NCBI GenBank assembly: GCA_035726825.1
Contig: JALNTX010000006.1
Coordinates: 1-64,000 of the forward strand
Origin: Pseudocitrobacter sp913778145
GTDB lineage: Bacteria; Pseudomonadota; Gammaproteobacteria; Enterobacterales; Enterobacteriaceae
Reading direction: 5' to 3'
DNA length: 64,000 bases
The notes under the pieces: model-generated
Databases searched by the model: none
Told to the model about the DNA's origin: nothing
The model's input: only the letters and a program-made list of their open reading frames with translations
Made by a program: the position numbers and the translations under genes
In this document: in pieces, positions 1-9,900 of the stretch
How the letters are laid out: the number at the start of each line of letters is the position of its first letter
How positions within the stretch are numbered: the first letter of the stretch is position 1

Positions 1-2
1 AC

Positions 3-944
3 CAGCCAATAATCATGGGTCGGACATACCATGAGTTCAACCACTCACCGGGTGACCTGCCGGGGACGAAGACGCAGATGACCATCCGGTCAAAGACGTA
101 CAAGGGCGGTGGTTTTAACGAACTGCGATTCGAGGACGCCACGGATAATGAGCAGGTCTATATCCACGCGCAGAAGAACATGGATACAGAGGTACTTAAC
201 GACCGGACAACGGATGTGAAGCATGACCACACGGAGACCATCGGGAACAACCAGAAAATCACGGTGGGGCTGGGCCAGACGGTGACGGTGGGGAAAGAGA
301 ATGCCGGGGGGCATGACCAGACAATAACGGTGGCCCATGACCGGAGCATAACGGTACGTAATGACCAGACGCTGAAGGTGACAAATGACCGGACGGTGAG
401 CGTGATTCACGATGACGGCCTGTACGTAAAAAATGACCGCAAGGTGACGGTGGAAGGCAGGCAGGAGCACAAAACGACAGGAAACCACATCAGCCTGGTG
501 GAGGGGAAGTGCAGCCTGGAGGTGAAAGGCGACCTGGCGGAGAAGGTGAGTGGCGCGCTGGGGATAAAAGTGGACGGGGATATCGTGCTGGAGAGCAGCA
601 GCCAGATAAGCCTGAAAGTGGGTGGCTCGTTCGTGGTGATACACTCTGGCGGCGTGGATATAGTGGGGCCGAAGATAAATCTGAATGGCGGGGGCAGTCC
701 AGGGACGCCAGTAAAAATACTAAAGCCCAACGAATATAACATCAAATTTCATTTTATGGATACTAATAATATACCATATTCTAATTCGAGATATATTGTT
801 TTTTTATCTGATGGCACACATAAGAGAGGCATGACTGATGATGATGGATATACAGATATTATTACTACGGAAACGCAGCAGAAAGTGAAAGTAAGACTGT
901 TAAATCAAGATATTGATATGATCTGGGGAGGTGTGAATGAGTGA
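3..944 (+). CDS. vgrG: VgrG spike protein, C-terminal part (5' end outside window)
   Basis: The frame is open to the first base of the window, so the ATG at 15 is internal and the gene starts upstream. The visible part is the end of the gp5/OB region (GRTYHEFNHSPGDLPGTKTQ) followed by the Val/Asp-rich repeats that build the triple beta-helix needle of a type VI secretion spike (repeated NDRTVSV-like units). From about base 735 the sequence turns AT-rich and encodes about 70 extra residues with a transthyretin/Ig-like pattern (SDGTHKRGMTDDDGYTD). In known VgrGs such tails bind a specific effector. The end overlaps the next start by 8 bp, which fits an effector loaded on this VgrG. Family identity is firm; the adaptor role is inferred. 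Confidence 0.93.
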   Translation, partial: QPIIMGRTYHEFNHSPGDLPGTKTQMTIRSKTYKGGGFNELRFEDATDNEQVYIHAQKNMDTEVLNDRTTDVKHDHTETIGNNQKITVGLGQTVTVGKENAGGHDQTITVAHDRSITVRNDQTLKVTNDRTVSVIHDDGLYVKNDRKVTVEGRQEHKTTGNHISLVEGKCSLEVKGDLAEKVSGALGIKVDGDIVLESSSQISLKVGGSFVVIHSGGVDIVGPKINLNGGGSPGTPVKILKPNEYNIKFHFMDTNNIPYSNSRYIVFLSDGTHKRGMTDDDGYTDIITTETQQKVKVRLLNQDIDMIWGGVNE

Positions 945-1710
945 TGAAGTTGGCAGTACTCAAGGGACAACTCAAAACGGTGATAATATAATTGATGTTA
1001 ATATAAAAAACAATTTTGAAATAAAAGTGTCACAGGCACTTGCTGATGCGTTAAAGCTTTTGTATAAAAGAAAAAAAGAACTTATTCGGTGGAATCCAGA
1101 AGATGAGAAAAATTTTAGTGATGTATTTGGAGTTGAAGGAGATTCTGTTATCGAAGAGGAATATTCTACTCCTACGACTAATCCTAAAACAGGGAAGATT
1201 GAATTAGGTATATTTACAGAGAAAAAAACAGCACGAAATTTAATGAAGGGGGCGGTAAATCGAATGATATTCATGGCTGAAATGATGAATGAAAAAAGTT
1301 TCAAGAATTTTACGGATGTCGGTGACTATTATGCAAAAGTGGCGGAGCAACAATCTGTAGGTCTATCCCCTGAAAGATATAATACATCATTAAATATTTT
1401 TATTGGACAAAAGTTTGTACATGCCCCTCCTTTTGGACAAGATTCTAAGGCTTGTACAATATGCCACGAACTATCCCATTTCGTAAGATATATAAACGAT
1501 TTTTCAATTTCTAAAAAAAATGAAATAAAAGGTAATATTAATGATATTTGTTCCGCTGATGGAAGGTGTGACGGAGGTGGAATGGGGACTTTGGATCTAT
1601 ATGGCGCTCCAACGCCTAGGGACCATGCGATAAAAATGAGGAACCAACATAGTAAAAAAATATTTAGAAATGCATACAATGTTGAATTGTATTTTGAAGA
1701 TATTTTATGA
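937..1710 (+). CDS. Candidate T6SS effector: M35-like (aspzincin) zinc metallopeptidase
   Basis: A 257-residue protein with no signal peptide, starting 8 bp before the end of vgrG. Residues 177-181 are HELSH (HExxH zinc motif). About 36 residues later comes GTLDLYG (217-223), which resembles the GTxxDxxYG motif of M35 peptidases, whose Asp is the third zinc ligand. The end (RNAYNVELYFED) resembles the NADxYEYF end of that family. The spacing in the GT...YG motif is shorter than usual. The first 30 residues are Gly/Thr/Asn-rich and may be a loading segment. The gene is much more AT-rich than the vgrG core. Position and motif suggest an anti-bacterial protease carried by VgrG; substrate unknown. 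Confidence 0.7.
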   Translation: MSDEVGSTQGTTQNGDNIIDVNIKNNFEIKVSQALADALKLLYKRKKELIRWNPEDEKNFSDVFGVEGDSVIEEEYSTPTTNPKTGKIELGIFTEKKTARNLMKGAVNRMIFMAEMMNEKSFKNFTDVGDYYAKVAEQQSVGLSPERYNTSLNIFIGQKFVHAPPFGQDSKACTICHELSHFVRYINDFSISKKNEIKGNINDICSADGRCDGGGMGTLDLYGAPTPRDHAIKMRNQHSKKIFRNAYNVELYFEDIL

Positions 1711-1762
1711 TGGGCGCATGTGCAATAAATACTTGGTTTTGGGTTCCGATATTATACCATAT

Positions 1763-2662
1763 ATGAAATTCGTTAATTTATTAAATTCTATTATCTTTGT
1801 TTTAATATCTATGCCTAATGGGCACTTGCTAGCACAAACAAGATCAATAGGGCTGAATAACAGTTATTATAAGACATATAATCATAGCTTATCTGAATTT
1901 GATGAGGATATATATATCAATTCAATTGATGAAAACCAAAATATACAAAGAATAAAAAATACACGCATTAAATTATCAATATATAACAAGTCTAATCATG
2001 TGATTGCCAAAGTGATGCTATTCAATGATTCTGATGAATCTTTGTATTTTCATAGAAGGTTTACTCCCGTTAATAATGAAATGTGCAGTGATGCGTTCTT
2101 TATTATCACCAAAAGCATTGCACTTAGATATTTGGGGGGGAGTTGTCGATTTAGTTCAGGCTTCGATCGGAGTGAATGGATAAAAATCCCAGCAAGACAT
2201 GCATATATTTATAAGGTGAAACTTGATGAAGTATATGAGTTTTTACCGGGAAATAATTTTTATAATATAGGCACTCGTGAGTTTTCTTTTGCCTCAAACA
2301 ACTGGATTTTGGGCAGGCAAATATATACGCATTTGTTTCGTATCTTGGACTTTTGTGGTGGGAAGAAATGTGTTTTTTCTTTTAACAAAAATAGACCGTC
2401 ACAGATAAGTGATAGTGTTTATATTTTTGATGAAATGAAAGCGTCCAATTTTATACAACGGTACTTTCCTCAAGGAGATAATAATATGTTTGAGGTGAGA
2501 AGCAATCAAATAACTATAAATATTACTGGCAATGAGTTAAGACGTAAGATGCGAAAAGCAGCCATGGACAGAAACTATCTCGCGTCAGTCCTTGCGGGGA
2601 GCGGGTCTTCGTACTCTTGCCCTGCGGCACGGTCAATATCGGTTAATTACTTTTTCCTGTAG
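1763..2662 (+). CDS. Secreted candidate immunity protein/peptidase inhibitor with a foreign C-terminal tail
   Basis: I chose the ATG at 1763 because it gives a clear signal peptide (MKFVNLLNSIIFVLISM..., cleavage near HLLAQ); an ATG at 1718 is the alternative. The mature protein looks like a beta-sandwich with a segment on low-complexity polar loops and several Cys. It includes a pattern seen in proteinase-inhibitor-like domains (conserved Asn-Asp-Ser near VMLFNDSDESLYF, then IPARHAYIYKVKL). Lying just after the metallopeptidase gene, it is the likely periplasmic immunity protein. From about codon 259 (base 2537) the frame runs into the C-terminus of an H-repeat transposase whose stop is lost (TAA to TAC), so the last 40 residues are not native. 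The truncation point of the original gene is uncertain. Confidence 0.6.
   Translation: MKFVNLLNSIIFVLISMPNGHLLAQTRSIGLNNSYYKTYNHSLSEFDEDIYINSIDENQNIQRIKNTRIKLSIYNKSNHVIAKVMLFNDSDESLYFHRRFTPVNNEMCSDAFFIITKSIALRYLGGSCRFSSGFDRSEWIKIPARHAYIYKVKLDEVYEFLPGNNFYNIGTREFSFASNNWILGRQIYTHLFRILDFCGGKKCVFSFNKNRPSQISDSVYIFDEMKASNFIQRYFPQGDNNMFEVRSNQITINITGNELRRKMRKAAMDRNYLASVLAGSGSSYSCPAARSISVNYFFL
2537..2613 (+). mobile_element. 3' end of an H-repeat (ISAs1-family) transposase
   Basis: The translation LRRKMRKAAMDRNYLASVLA followed by GSG is essentially the last 25 residues of the H-repeat-associated transposase found with Rhs/vgrG elements in E. coli. Nothing upstream of 2537 matches the rest of the transposase, so this is a scar, joined in frame to the candidate immunity gene. 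The usual stop after GSGLS is missing. Confidence 0.75.
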
Positions 2663-2681
2663 CAATACCAGGGAGGTCATC

Positions 2682-2916
2682 ATGTCATTAAAAGGGCTGC
2701 GTTTTACGCTGACGGTGGACGGACTGGTGCCGGAGACGTTCGCGGTGGTGGATTTCCGCCTCACGCAGGCATACTCATCGCCGTTCGTCTTGGATGTGGA
2801 CGTCGCCAGCGACTCGTTCCGCCAGACGGCGGAACGAGTCGCTGGAGAAGGGGGCCGTGCTGACCATCTGGCAGGGCAGCACGGCACTGCGTTATGTGAG
2901 CGGTGTGGTGTCGGGG
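2682..2916 (+). pseudogene. vgrG 5' fragment, frameshifted
   Basis: The ATG at 2682 follows a good ribosome site (GGGAGG). It encodes a typical VgrG N-terminus (MSLKGLRFTLTVDGLVPETF ... VDVASDSFRQTAE). After TAE the frame is lost by 4 extra bases (CGAG) at about 2835-2838. Skipping them restores SLEKGAVLTIWQGSTALRYV and VSGVVSG. Homology stops near 2916, where an effector-gene body begins. It is therefore about 75 codons of vgrG left by recombination, GC-rich like vgrG cores. Confidence 0.8.
2808..2843 (+). repeat. Perfect 16-bp inverted repeat with 4-base loop
   Basis: The arm AGCGACTCGTTCCGCC (2808-2823) is followed by the loop AGAC and the exact reverse complement (2828-2843). The 4-bp frameshift insertion lies in the right arm and is what completes the palindrome. 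Confidence 0.9.
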
Positions 2917-4312
2917 TGCCGGATTTGAGTTGCTTCGTTTTGGCCGGGTTATCAATACGGAAAATGAAACGCTGCTTCCGGCTGACGCACCGTTATGGAT
3001 GACGGTCAGTTATCCAGGTGGAACGGGGGTGGTAAATCTTGCCGCTCTTGATATTAAAAAGTTTAGCGATGCAGATTTCCCCCACTGGACAGGATGGCTG
3101 CTGGTCGATGATGACAATGATACTCACAGCCAGTGTAATTCGGCAATCATCAGAAAGTTGCAGGAAGAGGGCAGGTTTGAGGCTCAAAGCAACAGGCTTA
3201 TCTGCTGCTTACCGTTTGAGTGGGAAAAAAGCACAATTGATACTAGGTATAAATGGCTGATGACCGGTTTGCCCTGGGAGCAGTGTACACCAGAAAAAAC
3301 GGCCATATGGACGGTTTCGGGGACGCAGGAAAAAAAGGACCGCGTTCTGATGAGTGAGGAGGATTATGGCAAGTTCAAACAACACGTAGAAGCGCTGTGT
3401 TTTGATTCAGGATCTCTCGGAAGCAGAAGACTGTGGCATTTTGATCCGCGTGGATTCATTGAACATTTTAGAAAATGTAATTGGATGAGTTTAGATGAGC
3501 TAGCTGCCACATTTCCGAAGTATTTATTTTATTCATCAAGTGGCAACCCTAGAACTGCTCAAAAGCAGCCTGCAAGCTTGTATTCAATAAATCATGCCGA
3601 TGCTAAAAGTAGAATTGCGTTGCATTATAAATCATTGAACTTAAGTATCAGAAAATATATTGGAGAGGATAAGAAAAAAATATCATTTTTCCTACCCCAG
3701 ACATTACTAGAAACTGCTCAGTGGAGAGATTTAGGTGGCAGCAAAAGGTTATTGCATGAGTGGGGGTTTGGTCGTTATAACCCATCTAATCCTGCCACGG
3801 AGTATTATACTGTTTTTTATGGTAGAGGGATCATGCAGCTTACATGGGCTGGACTGTATAAAGACTACGGTGAATACCGAAATTTTCCAAATAATTCAGG
3901 CTCATATACTGATAGATGACAATCTAATGCCTCTCGACTTACTGCCGTCTCAACTCATTATTCAGCCCATCCCGATGATGCTGGTGCTTTGTTTCGATGG
4001 TCTCCAAGATTTGATCCCGATATTGTTGCTGAAGATTCATACAACGCTTGTGATTCTGGTGGCTTTTATTGGGTTTCAAAATTCTATAAACACAAAATAT
4101 CAATGAACAGAGTCGCAGATGAAGGTTTTACTGCAGACAATATTGGATTAATTAATCGTTTGGTTAATGGAGGACCAAATGGATACTATGAAAGGCAAGC
4201 GTACTCAAAATTTATAGGACTTTATTTGATGGATGAAGTAAATACTAACGCCACGGTCAGCGTAAGTCCTACTGGAAAGTCTCGTATTGTTGTAGATTTA
4301 ACAAAATCATAA
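2917..4312 (+). pseudogene. GH19-lysozyme-like T6SS effector, N-truncated and stopped by one TGA
   Basis: A single frame runs to 4312 except for a TGA at 3917-3919. The upstream part begins at a junction with a vgrG fragment, so the true start is lost; a GTG at 2903 only opens the frame by chance. The N-terminal region looks SH3-like (LWMTVSYPGGTGVVNLAALD), then comes a linker with WHFDPRGFIEHFRKC. The C-terminal part has a GH19/lysozyme fold signature (LLETAQW, then YGRGIMQLTWAGLYKDYG) and, after the stop, ends FYWVSKFYKHKISMNRVADE. It was probably a peptidoglycan-degrading effector. The stop is followed by C (TGA CAA), a context that can favour readthrough, but decay is the simpler explanation. 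Confidence 0.75.
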
Positions 4313-4322
4313 AGGTATTACT

Positions 4323-4830
4323 ATGAGATATGCATTTTTATTTTTGTTCATTTTTACAAGAATTGTATTTGGTAGTAATGCTAATATTTTAGATGTTAAT
4401 AGTGCAAAAAATATTTCTGTAAAGGTTTTACTGGAAGATAATGATTTGTTGGTTGTGTCAGTTTTAGATGCCGGAAAGTAGATTAATCTAGAAAACGTTG
4501 ATGTATCCTCGGGGGGGGGGAATCACATTACATTTGAAGATTACAATCGTGATGGTTATAAGGATTTTAGTATTTGGCATCTGGATGAGGGAATGGGCAC
4601 TTATAAAATCTATAGGTTATTTATCTTTTCCCCTCCTGATAAAAGTTTCAAAGAGATTAAGCCTACATGTGGCGATGACTTTGTTAACCTAAAGATTGAA
4701 GGTCATGATTTGATTAATATGATTTATGACGATAATACTCCAAAGTCATGCTCCATCCCCCTCAAAAGCCTTAAATGATCGCTTTCGGTATGTAAGCGTG
4801 ACAGATAGAGTTAAAGAAATATTTAATTGA
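4323..4830 (+). pseudogene. Damaged candidate immunity gene for the first lysozyme-like effector
   Basis: It starts 10 bp after the effector frame ends. The ATG at 4323 opens a signal peptide (MRYAFLFLFIFTRIVFGSNA). A TAG at 4479-4481 interrupts the frame at codon 53, after which it continues in phase through DYNRDGYKDFSIW. This DxNxDG loop is of the calcium-binding type seen in XAC2610-like periplasmic inhibitors of T6SS peptidoglycan hydrolases. The frame stops at 4778, but shifting at the C5 run (4757-4761) yields ALNDRFRYVSVTDRVKEIFN before a TGA at 4830, a credible native C-terminus. The gene thus seems to carry a nonsense codon and a frameshift. Confidence 0.55.
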
Positions 4831-5001
4831 AAAAGTATATAAGTGGTCGAAGCCTGGAGAAAAATAAAGCTTTATAGCTCTTAGGGGCAGGGAAATATCA
4901 CGGGGTGCCGTAGGCACAAAGATGTAAAACGGAAAATTTTGCATGTAATAAGCATAAGCGTGTGAATAGATGGTAATGATCAAGTAATACTGGTAACGGT
5001 T

Positions 5002-6420
<1,419 letters not shown>

Positions 6421-7407
6421 ATGATTTGTCATTTTCCGCTAGAATGGGACAGCGCCACCGTGGAATCACGGTTTGAGTGGCTGAAATCACCCAATGACGT
6501 ACTGAGTAAGCCGATGACAGGGCCTGACCTAGATTAGCTGACAGAACACTGTAAGGCGCTTTGTTTAGTAGAGAATCCGTTACCTGCCAGGCGTGTATGG
6601 CATTTTGATCCCAGGCAGTTTATTGCACATTTCAGGAAATGTGGTTGGTTAGGAGAAAATGACGTTTTAAGTGTGGTAAGACGTTATCAAAATGCTTATC
6701 CCATGACATCAGAACTTACAAGACCATTAAGTAAAGACACGCTAATTGAGCGGATTACTAGCCAAGGACAAAATAGCAGGGGTGAGGTGATAAGACCTGC
6801 AGGGTTGAAATATGAACTGTCGAAGTCATTAAGGAAGTACTTAATTACAACCCCATTGCGAATTGCGCATTATTTCGCTCAAATGGCGAGAGAAACAGGC
6901 AGATTTGCGTCTTTTATAGAGAATGGTGATTTGAGTTATTTCGATATGTATGAGCCAGGAACAGAACAGGGACTTAAGCTTGGAAATAATATTGTTGGTG
7001 ATGGTGCAAGATTTAAAGGCAGAGGTACCATACATCTAACCGGTCGTGAGAATTATAGAAATTATGGAAAGTATAGAAATCCGTCAGATGATGATTTTTT
7101 TACTACAGAACCCAATAATCAACTCCCAGTTGAAAATGCTTATTTTTCTTGCGATGCAGGGGGATACTTTTGGGCAAGTAAGCAAAAATACATAATGGTA
7201 AACCATCGATTGACACCTAGCGGTAGTTTAGGCGTTAATTATTGGGCGGATAAAGGATGTAGTTTGTCACATGACAGAGAAGTTACACGGCGAATAAACC
7301 CAGCAGCAGATGGCTTCGAATTAGTTCGTTGGCCAGCTTTTGAGCATTCTTGGTATGTATTGAATGATGAAATAACACCCCCACTTAATTACATAAGGAT
7401 TATTTAA
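6421..7407 (+). pseudogene. Second GH19-lysozyme-like T6SS effector, 5' end removed by the IS, one in-frame TAG
   Basis: The frame begins abruptly at the IS end. It encodes ICHFPLEWDSATVESRFEWL, homologous to the same region of the first effector (LICCLPFEW...TRYKWL). A TAG at 6535-6537 interrupts it; the frame then continues with WHFDPRQFIAHFRKCGWL, the same linker as copy 1. The catalytic part differs: AQMARETGRFASF carries the Glu expected of GH19, then FKGRGTIHLTGRENYRNYG, where His replaces the common Gln of RGxxQLTGR. It ends at a TAA at 7407. The two genes share an N-terminal chassis and carry different lysozyme-like tips. Inactive as it stands. Confidence 0.75.
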
Positions 7408-7411
7408 AACA

Positions 7412-7914
7412 ATGGATTTTAAAAAATAATAATTACTTCGGTAGGTTTGATGTTTATTTCATTGTCTTTTACGGCAAAGTGCTCTCAACTCAAAAATTTG
7501 AATGATTACTCAGTGATACTTTGTGGAAAAGTGTCAAATAAAATCCTGGATGATATTGGTGGCTATAAAGAAAGAGATAAAAAATCCGAAATGGTAGATT
7601 TGCTGATATTAATTAGTAATGACGAACCTAACGGTGTTTCTGAGACCAGAGTGATTTCTAATGGTGAAATATATTTTAAGGGGGGAAGCACTATGAACTT
7701 TGATGCCTCATTCATTATGACAATGAATGGTGGAGTTCATACTGACACTGTCACTTATATGTCAAAGAAGAATAAAATTATCGGGGGCTACTTTTATAAT
7801 AATGAGAGTAAAACCGATAAGCTTAAAGAAGTATATATCTCAAAAACAGGAACTGTATACCATATAAATATTGAAAGTGTCAGCAATGATAAATGTCTTG
7901 ATAAATTCAAGTAA
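7412..7914 (+). pseudogene. Candidate immunity gene for the second effector, frameshifted in an A6 run
   Basis: The ATG at 7412 lies 4 bp after the effector stop but runs into TAA after MDFKK. If the run of six A (7421-7426) were seven, the product would read MDFKKIIITSVGLMFISLSF, a good signal peptide, and continue to 7914. As given, only a TTG (7447) or ATG (7450) opens the 155-residue frame, losing the positively charged N-region. The mature part is about 140 residues, with DEPNGVSETRVISNGEIYFK and no family I recognise. Position suggests a periplasmic immunity protein. The lesion could be real decay, slippage-based variation or a sequencing error. Confidence 0.5.
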
Positions 7915-8117
7915 CGATAACGCAAGGATGATTGATTGGATTTAGTTATGTTTCGGGAACCTGCGGCAGAGGGTTTAAATATAAGGGCGAGAGTGCTAAA
8001 ATCGGGAAGTGCACTACAACTATAATCTTGGTTTATCTTATTTAATTGAAACTTTACTATTAAATTATTAGGTATTTTAGAAAAAGACGCCTGGTAAATG
8101 TTTAAATTAATCTCGAT

Positions 8118-8634
8118 CATATTTCAATTATTTTTGTTGTACGTCAGCAAGGTCAAGCAAGACATAATTTAATGGATGTTTTTTTCTAGCTATATGCGCT
8201 ATTTCAACTACTGGTGAGTGGCAGGAAATTGAGGGTTTCAGCCATGGACGGCTTGAATGCTTAAAGGAATATTCTCATTTTTAAATCATAACTCAGTTCA
8301 TGACGTCATTTTACGTATGATGAGTAATATAGATAACACAGCCTTTAAAAAATATTTATAGATTAGATGAGGGTACTGGTAGTGAGGTTATTATAATCGA
8401 TAGAAGATAATTATAGGTTCTTACTATAAAAATAAATGGAAAGGTGTAATCCATATGGTAAGTGCTTTTTCTATGGAATATGGTGTTGCATTAGCCCAAG
8501 AGAAAACTTAAGTTAAAAGTAATGAGTTCTCTGTGATTTGGAAGTTTCTTAACTCACTGTCTTTAAAGGGTTTTTTAGAAAATATCGATGCAATGGGATG
8601 TTAGGAAGAGATTGTTACTTCCTGGAAATAATAT
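8118..8634 (+). pseudogene. Degenerate ISAs1-family (H-repeat-like) transposase, N-terminal half
   Basis: No long frame survives, but pieces in shifting frames line up in order with the H-repeat transposase. They are ISIIFVVRQQGQARHNLMD and FFLAICAISTTGEWQEIEGF (8121-8270), then NHNSVHDVILRMMSN (8285-), then IHMVSAFSMEYGVALAQEKT (8450-), then KSNEFSVIW and LSLKGFL with IDAMGC (near 8600). Many stops and frameshifts mark an old fossil. Its AT-rich, diverged sequence shows it is not the source of the near-intact H-repeat tail at 2537. The stretch 7915-8117 before it shows no gene I can support. Confidence 0.7.
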
Positions 8635-8913
8635 TTGAACGTATTGCAACATTACTCGTTGATAGATGGTTCACGCTCAATGAGTTATCTTCGCTCATTA
8701 AAACTAAAGCCAGCCCTGGGATATTATGTCCTTGACCATACTAGCGCCTTTACCGAAAGAGAAGTCCTGGAGAAGCTGAATGCTCTATCTTCAAGCCAGT
8801 ATAAGAAAACCATTCAACAGTTTTGCCAGTTTCCAATTAAGAGAATCGTGGCTACATGGAATGAACAAAGCAGTGATGACGATGAATTACCTGAGAAAAA
8901 GGGAATTATTTGA
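8635..8913 (+). CDS. Hypothetical 92-residue protein or gene remnant
   Basis: A TTG-initiated frame directly after the transposase fossil; no good ribosome site is visible. The product has no signal peptide or membrane segment and ends in an acidic tail (SSDDDELPEKKGII). The central part (FTEREVLEKLNALSSSQYKK) looks like real helical protein, so this may be the 3' end of a larger lost gene. I do not recognise a family. A hairpin with GGGGAGC/GCTCCCC arms at 8967-8991 follows and could end transcription from either side. Confidence 0.3.
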   Translation: MNVLQHYSLIDGSRSMSYLRSLKLKPALGYYVLDHTSAFTEREVLEKLNALSSSQYKKTIQQFCQFPIKRIVATWNEQSSDDDELPEKKGII

Positions 8914-9015
8914 GCCGGAAAGTTATCAACCGATATCGAATAGTTGTTTAAACGCCCCCAATAAATGGGGAGCCCCTTACTTTAGCTCCCCAATCATTAC
9001 CGCATAAACAAAACC

Positions 9016-9651
9016 TCACTCACCCAACATATGCGGCCACAGCCCCAGCGTCGTGCGGGTAATCTGCATCAACGTGTCAAAACTTGCGCCTTCGCGCGCG
9101 CTGATCGACATGCCCTGCAATACGCAGCTTAAGAACAGCGCCAGCTCATTCACATCTTTCCCGGCCGGAATTTCACCTTTCTCCTGACGATGCTGTAAAA
9201 ACTCGCGGAGCGTTTGTTCCTGAACGGCGTGGCGGGATTTAATAGTTTTGGCTATCTCTTTTGACGACGCCGCCAGCGCGGCGGACGTGTTAATCATAAA
9301 GCAGCCCGCCGGAGTGTCTTTACTGGTGTAGCAGGTCGCGACAGCGGTGAAGTAATCTTTCAGCGCCTCATCCACGCGCTTGTCATCACAACAGAGCTTA
9401 GCTTCGTGTTTTGCGGCGAAGTGAGCGATGTAGTGATCGAGAACGGCGCGGAAGAGCCCCTCTTTATTCACGAATTCTGCATACAGGGTAGGTGCTTTTG
9501 CGCCCGTGGCCTCTACGAGATCGGAGAGTGACGTGGCTTCGTAGCCATGCTGCCAGAAAAGCGTCATTGCTTTATCCAGCGCTGCTTCCCGGTCAAATAC
9601 TTTTGGTCGACCACGGCCCTTTTTAGCGCAACTTTGCGTCTCAGTTGTCAT
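9016..9651 (-). CDS. comR: TetR-family repressor ComR
   Basis: 211 residues, close to E. coli ComR (YcfQ): GRGRPKVFDREAALDKAMTL, then a TetR helix-turn-helix (ATSLSDLVEATGAKAPTLYA, ~residues 40-60), and a C-terminal domain with the same CFMINTSAAL stretch and GMSISAREGASFDTLMQI. In E. coli ComR represses bhsA, and copper relieves this. bhsA is divergent here with 249 bp between them, so the regulatory pair is kept. Cys residues in the ligand domain (for example CCDDK, ATCYTS, GCFM) fit metal sensing. Its position here, away from mfd, differs from E. coli. Confidence 0.88.
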   Translation of the reverse strand: MTTETQSCAKKGRGRPKVFDREAALDKAMTLFWQHGYEATSLSDLVEATGAKAPTLYAEFVNKEGLFRAVLDHYIAHFAAKHEAKLCCDDKRVDEALKDYFTAVATCYTSKDTPAGCFMINTSAALAASSKEIAKTIKSRHAVQEQTLREFLQHRQEKGEIPAGKDVNELALFLSCVLQGMSISAREGASFDTLMQITRTTLGLWPHMLGE

Positions 9652-9688
9652 AGTGCCGTTGTACCTCTTTCGGTTTTAGTGAACGCTC

Positions 9689-9803
9689 ATTATAAAAATT
9701 ATCGCTTCAGGCTGCCAGCGGTGAATTCCCAAAAATAAATAATTCATATAGGTATGAAAAATAGGCTGATTTTAATTATTTAAATGATCGTTATAAAAAT
9801 CAT
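9689..9803. promoter_or_regulatory. Two direct repeats in the comR-bhsA intergenic region
   Basis: ATTATAAAAATTAT (9689-9702) and GTTATAAAAATCAT (9790-9803) share the core TTATAAAAATyAT about 100 bp apart, one near comR and one nearer bhsA. They are candidates for ComR operators or promoter elements; no operator sequence is known to me for comparison. Downstream of the second is CATTATCATTACC, which weakly resembles a Fur half-site. Confidence 0.3.
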
Positions 9804-9900
9804 GTTGACGAGTGATCCAGATCTCATTATCATTACCTTATCGATCGTTAAGTTAATAAAGATTGCTCTACATCATAGTTCATCTGCATAGGTCATAATC

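Noticed and set aside
90..644. 184-codon minus-strand frame
   Set aside because: Antisense to the vgrG needle repeats; the repeats keep several frames open.
3917..3919. Selenocysteine reading of the TGA in the first lysozyme-like effector
   Set aside because: No Sec-type family, no clear SECIS hairpin directly downstream, and neighbouring genes are decayed too.
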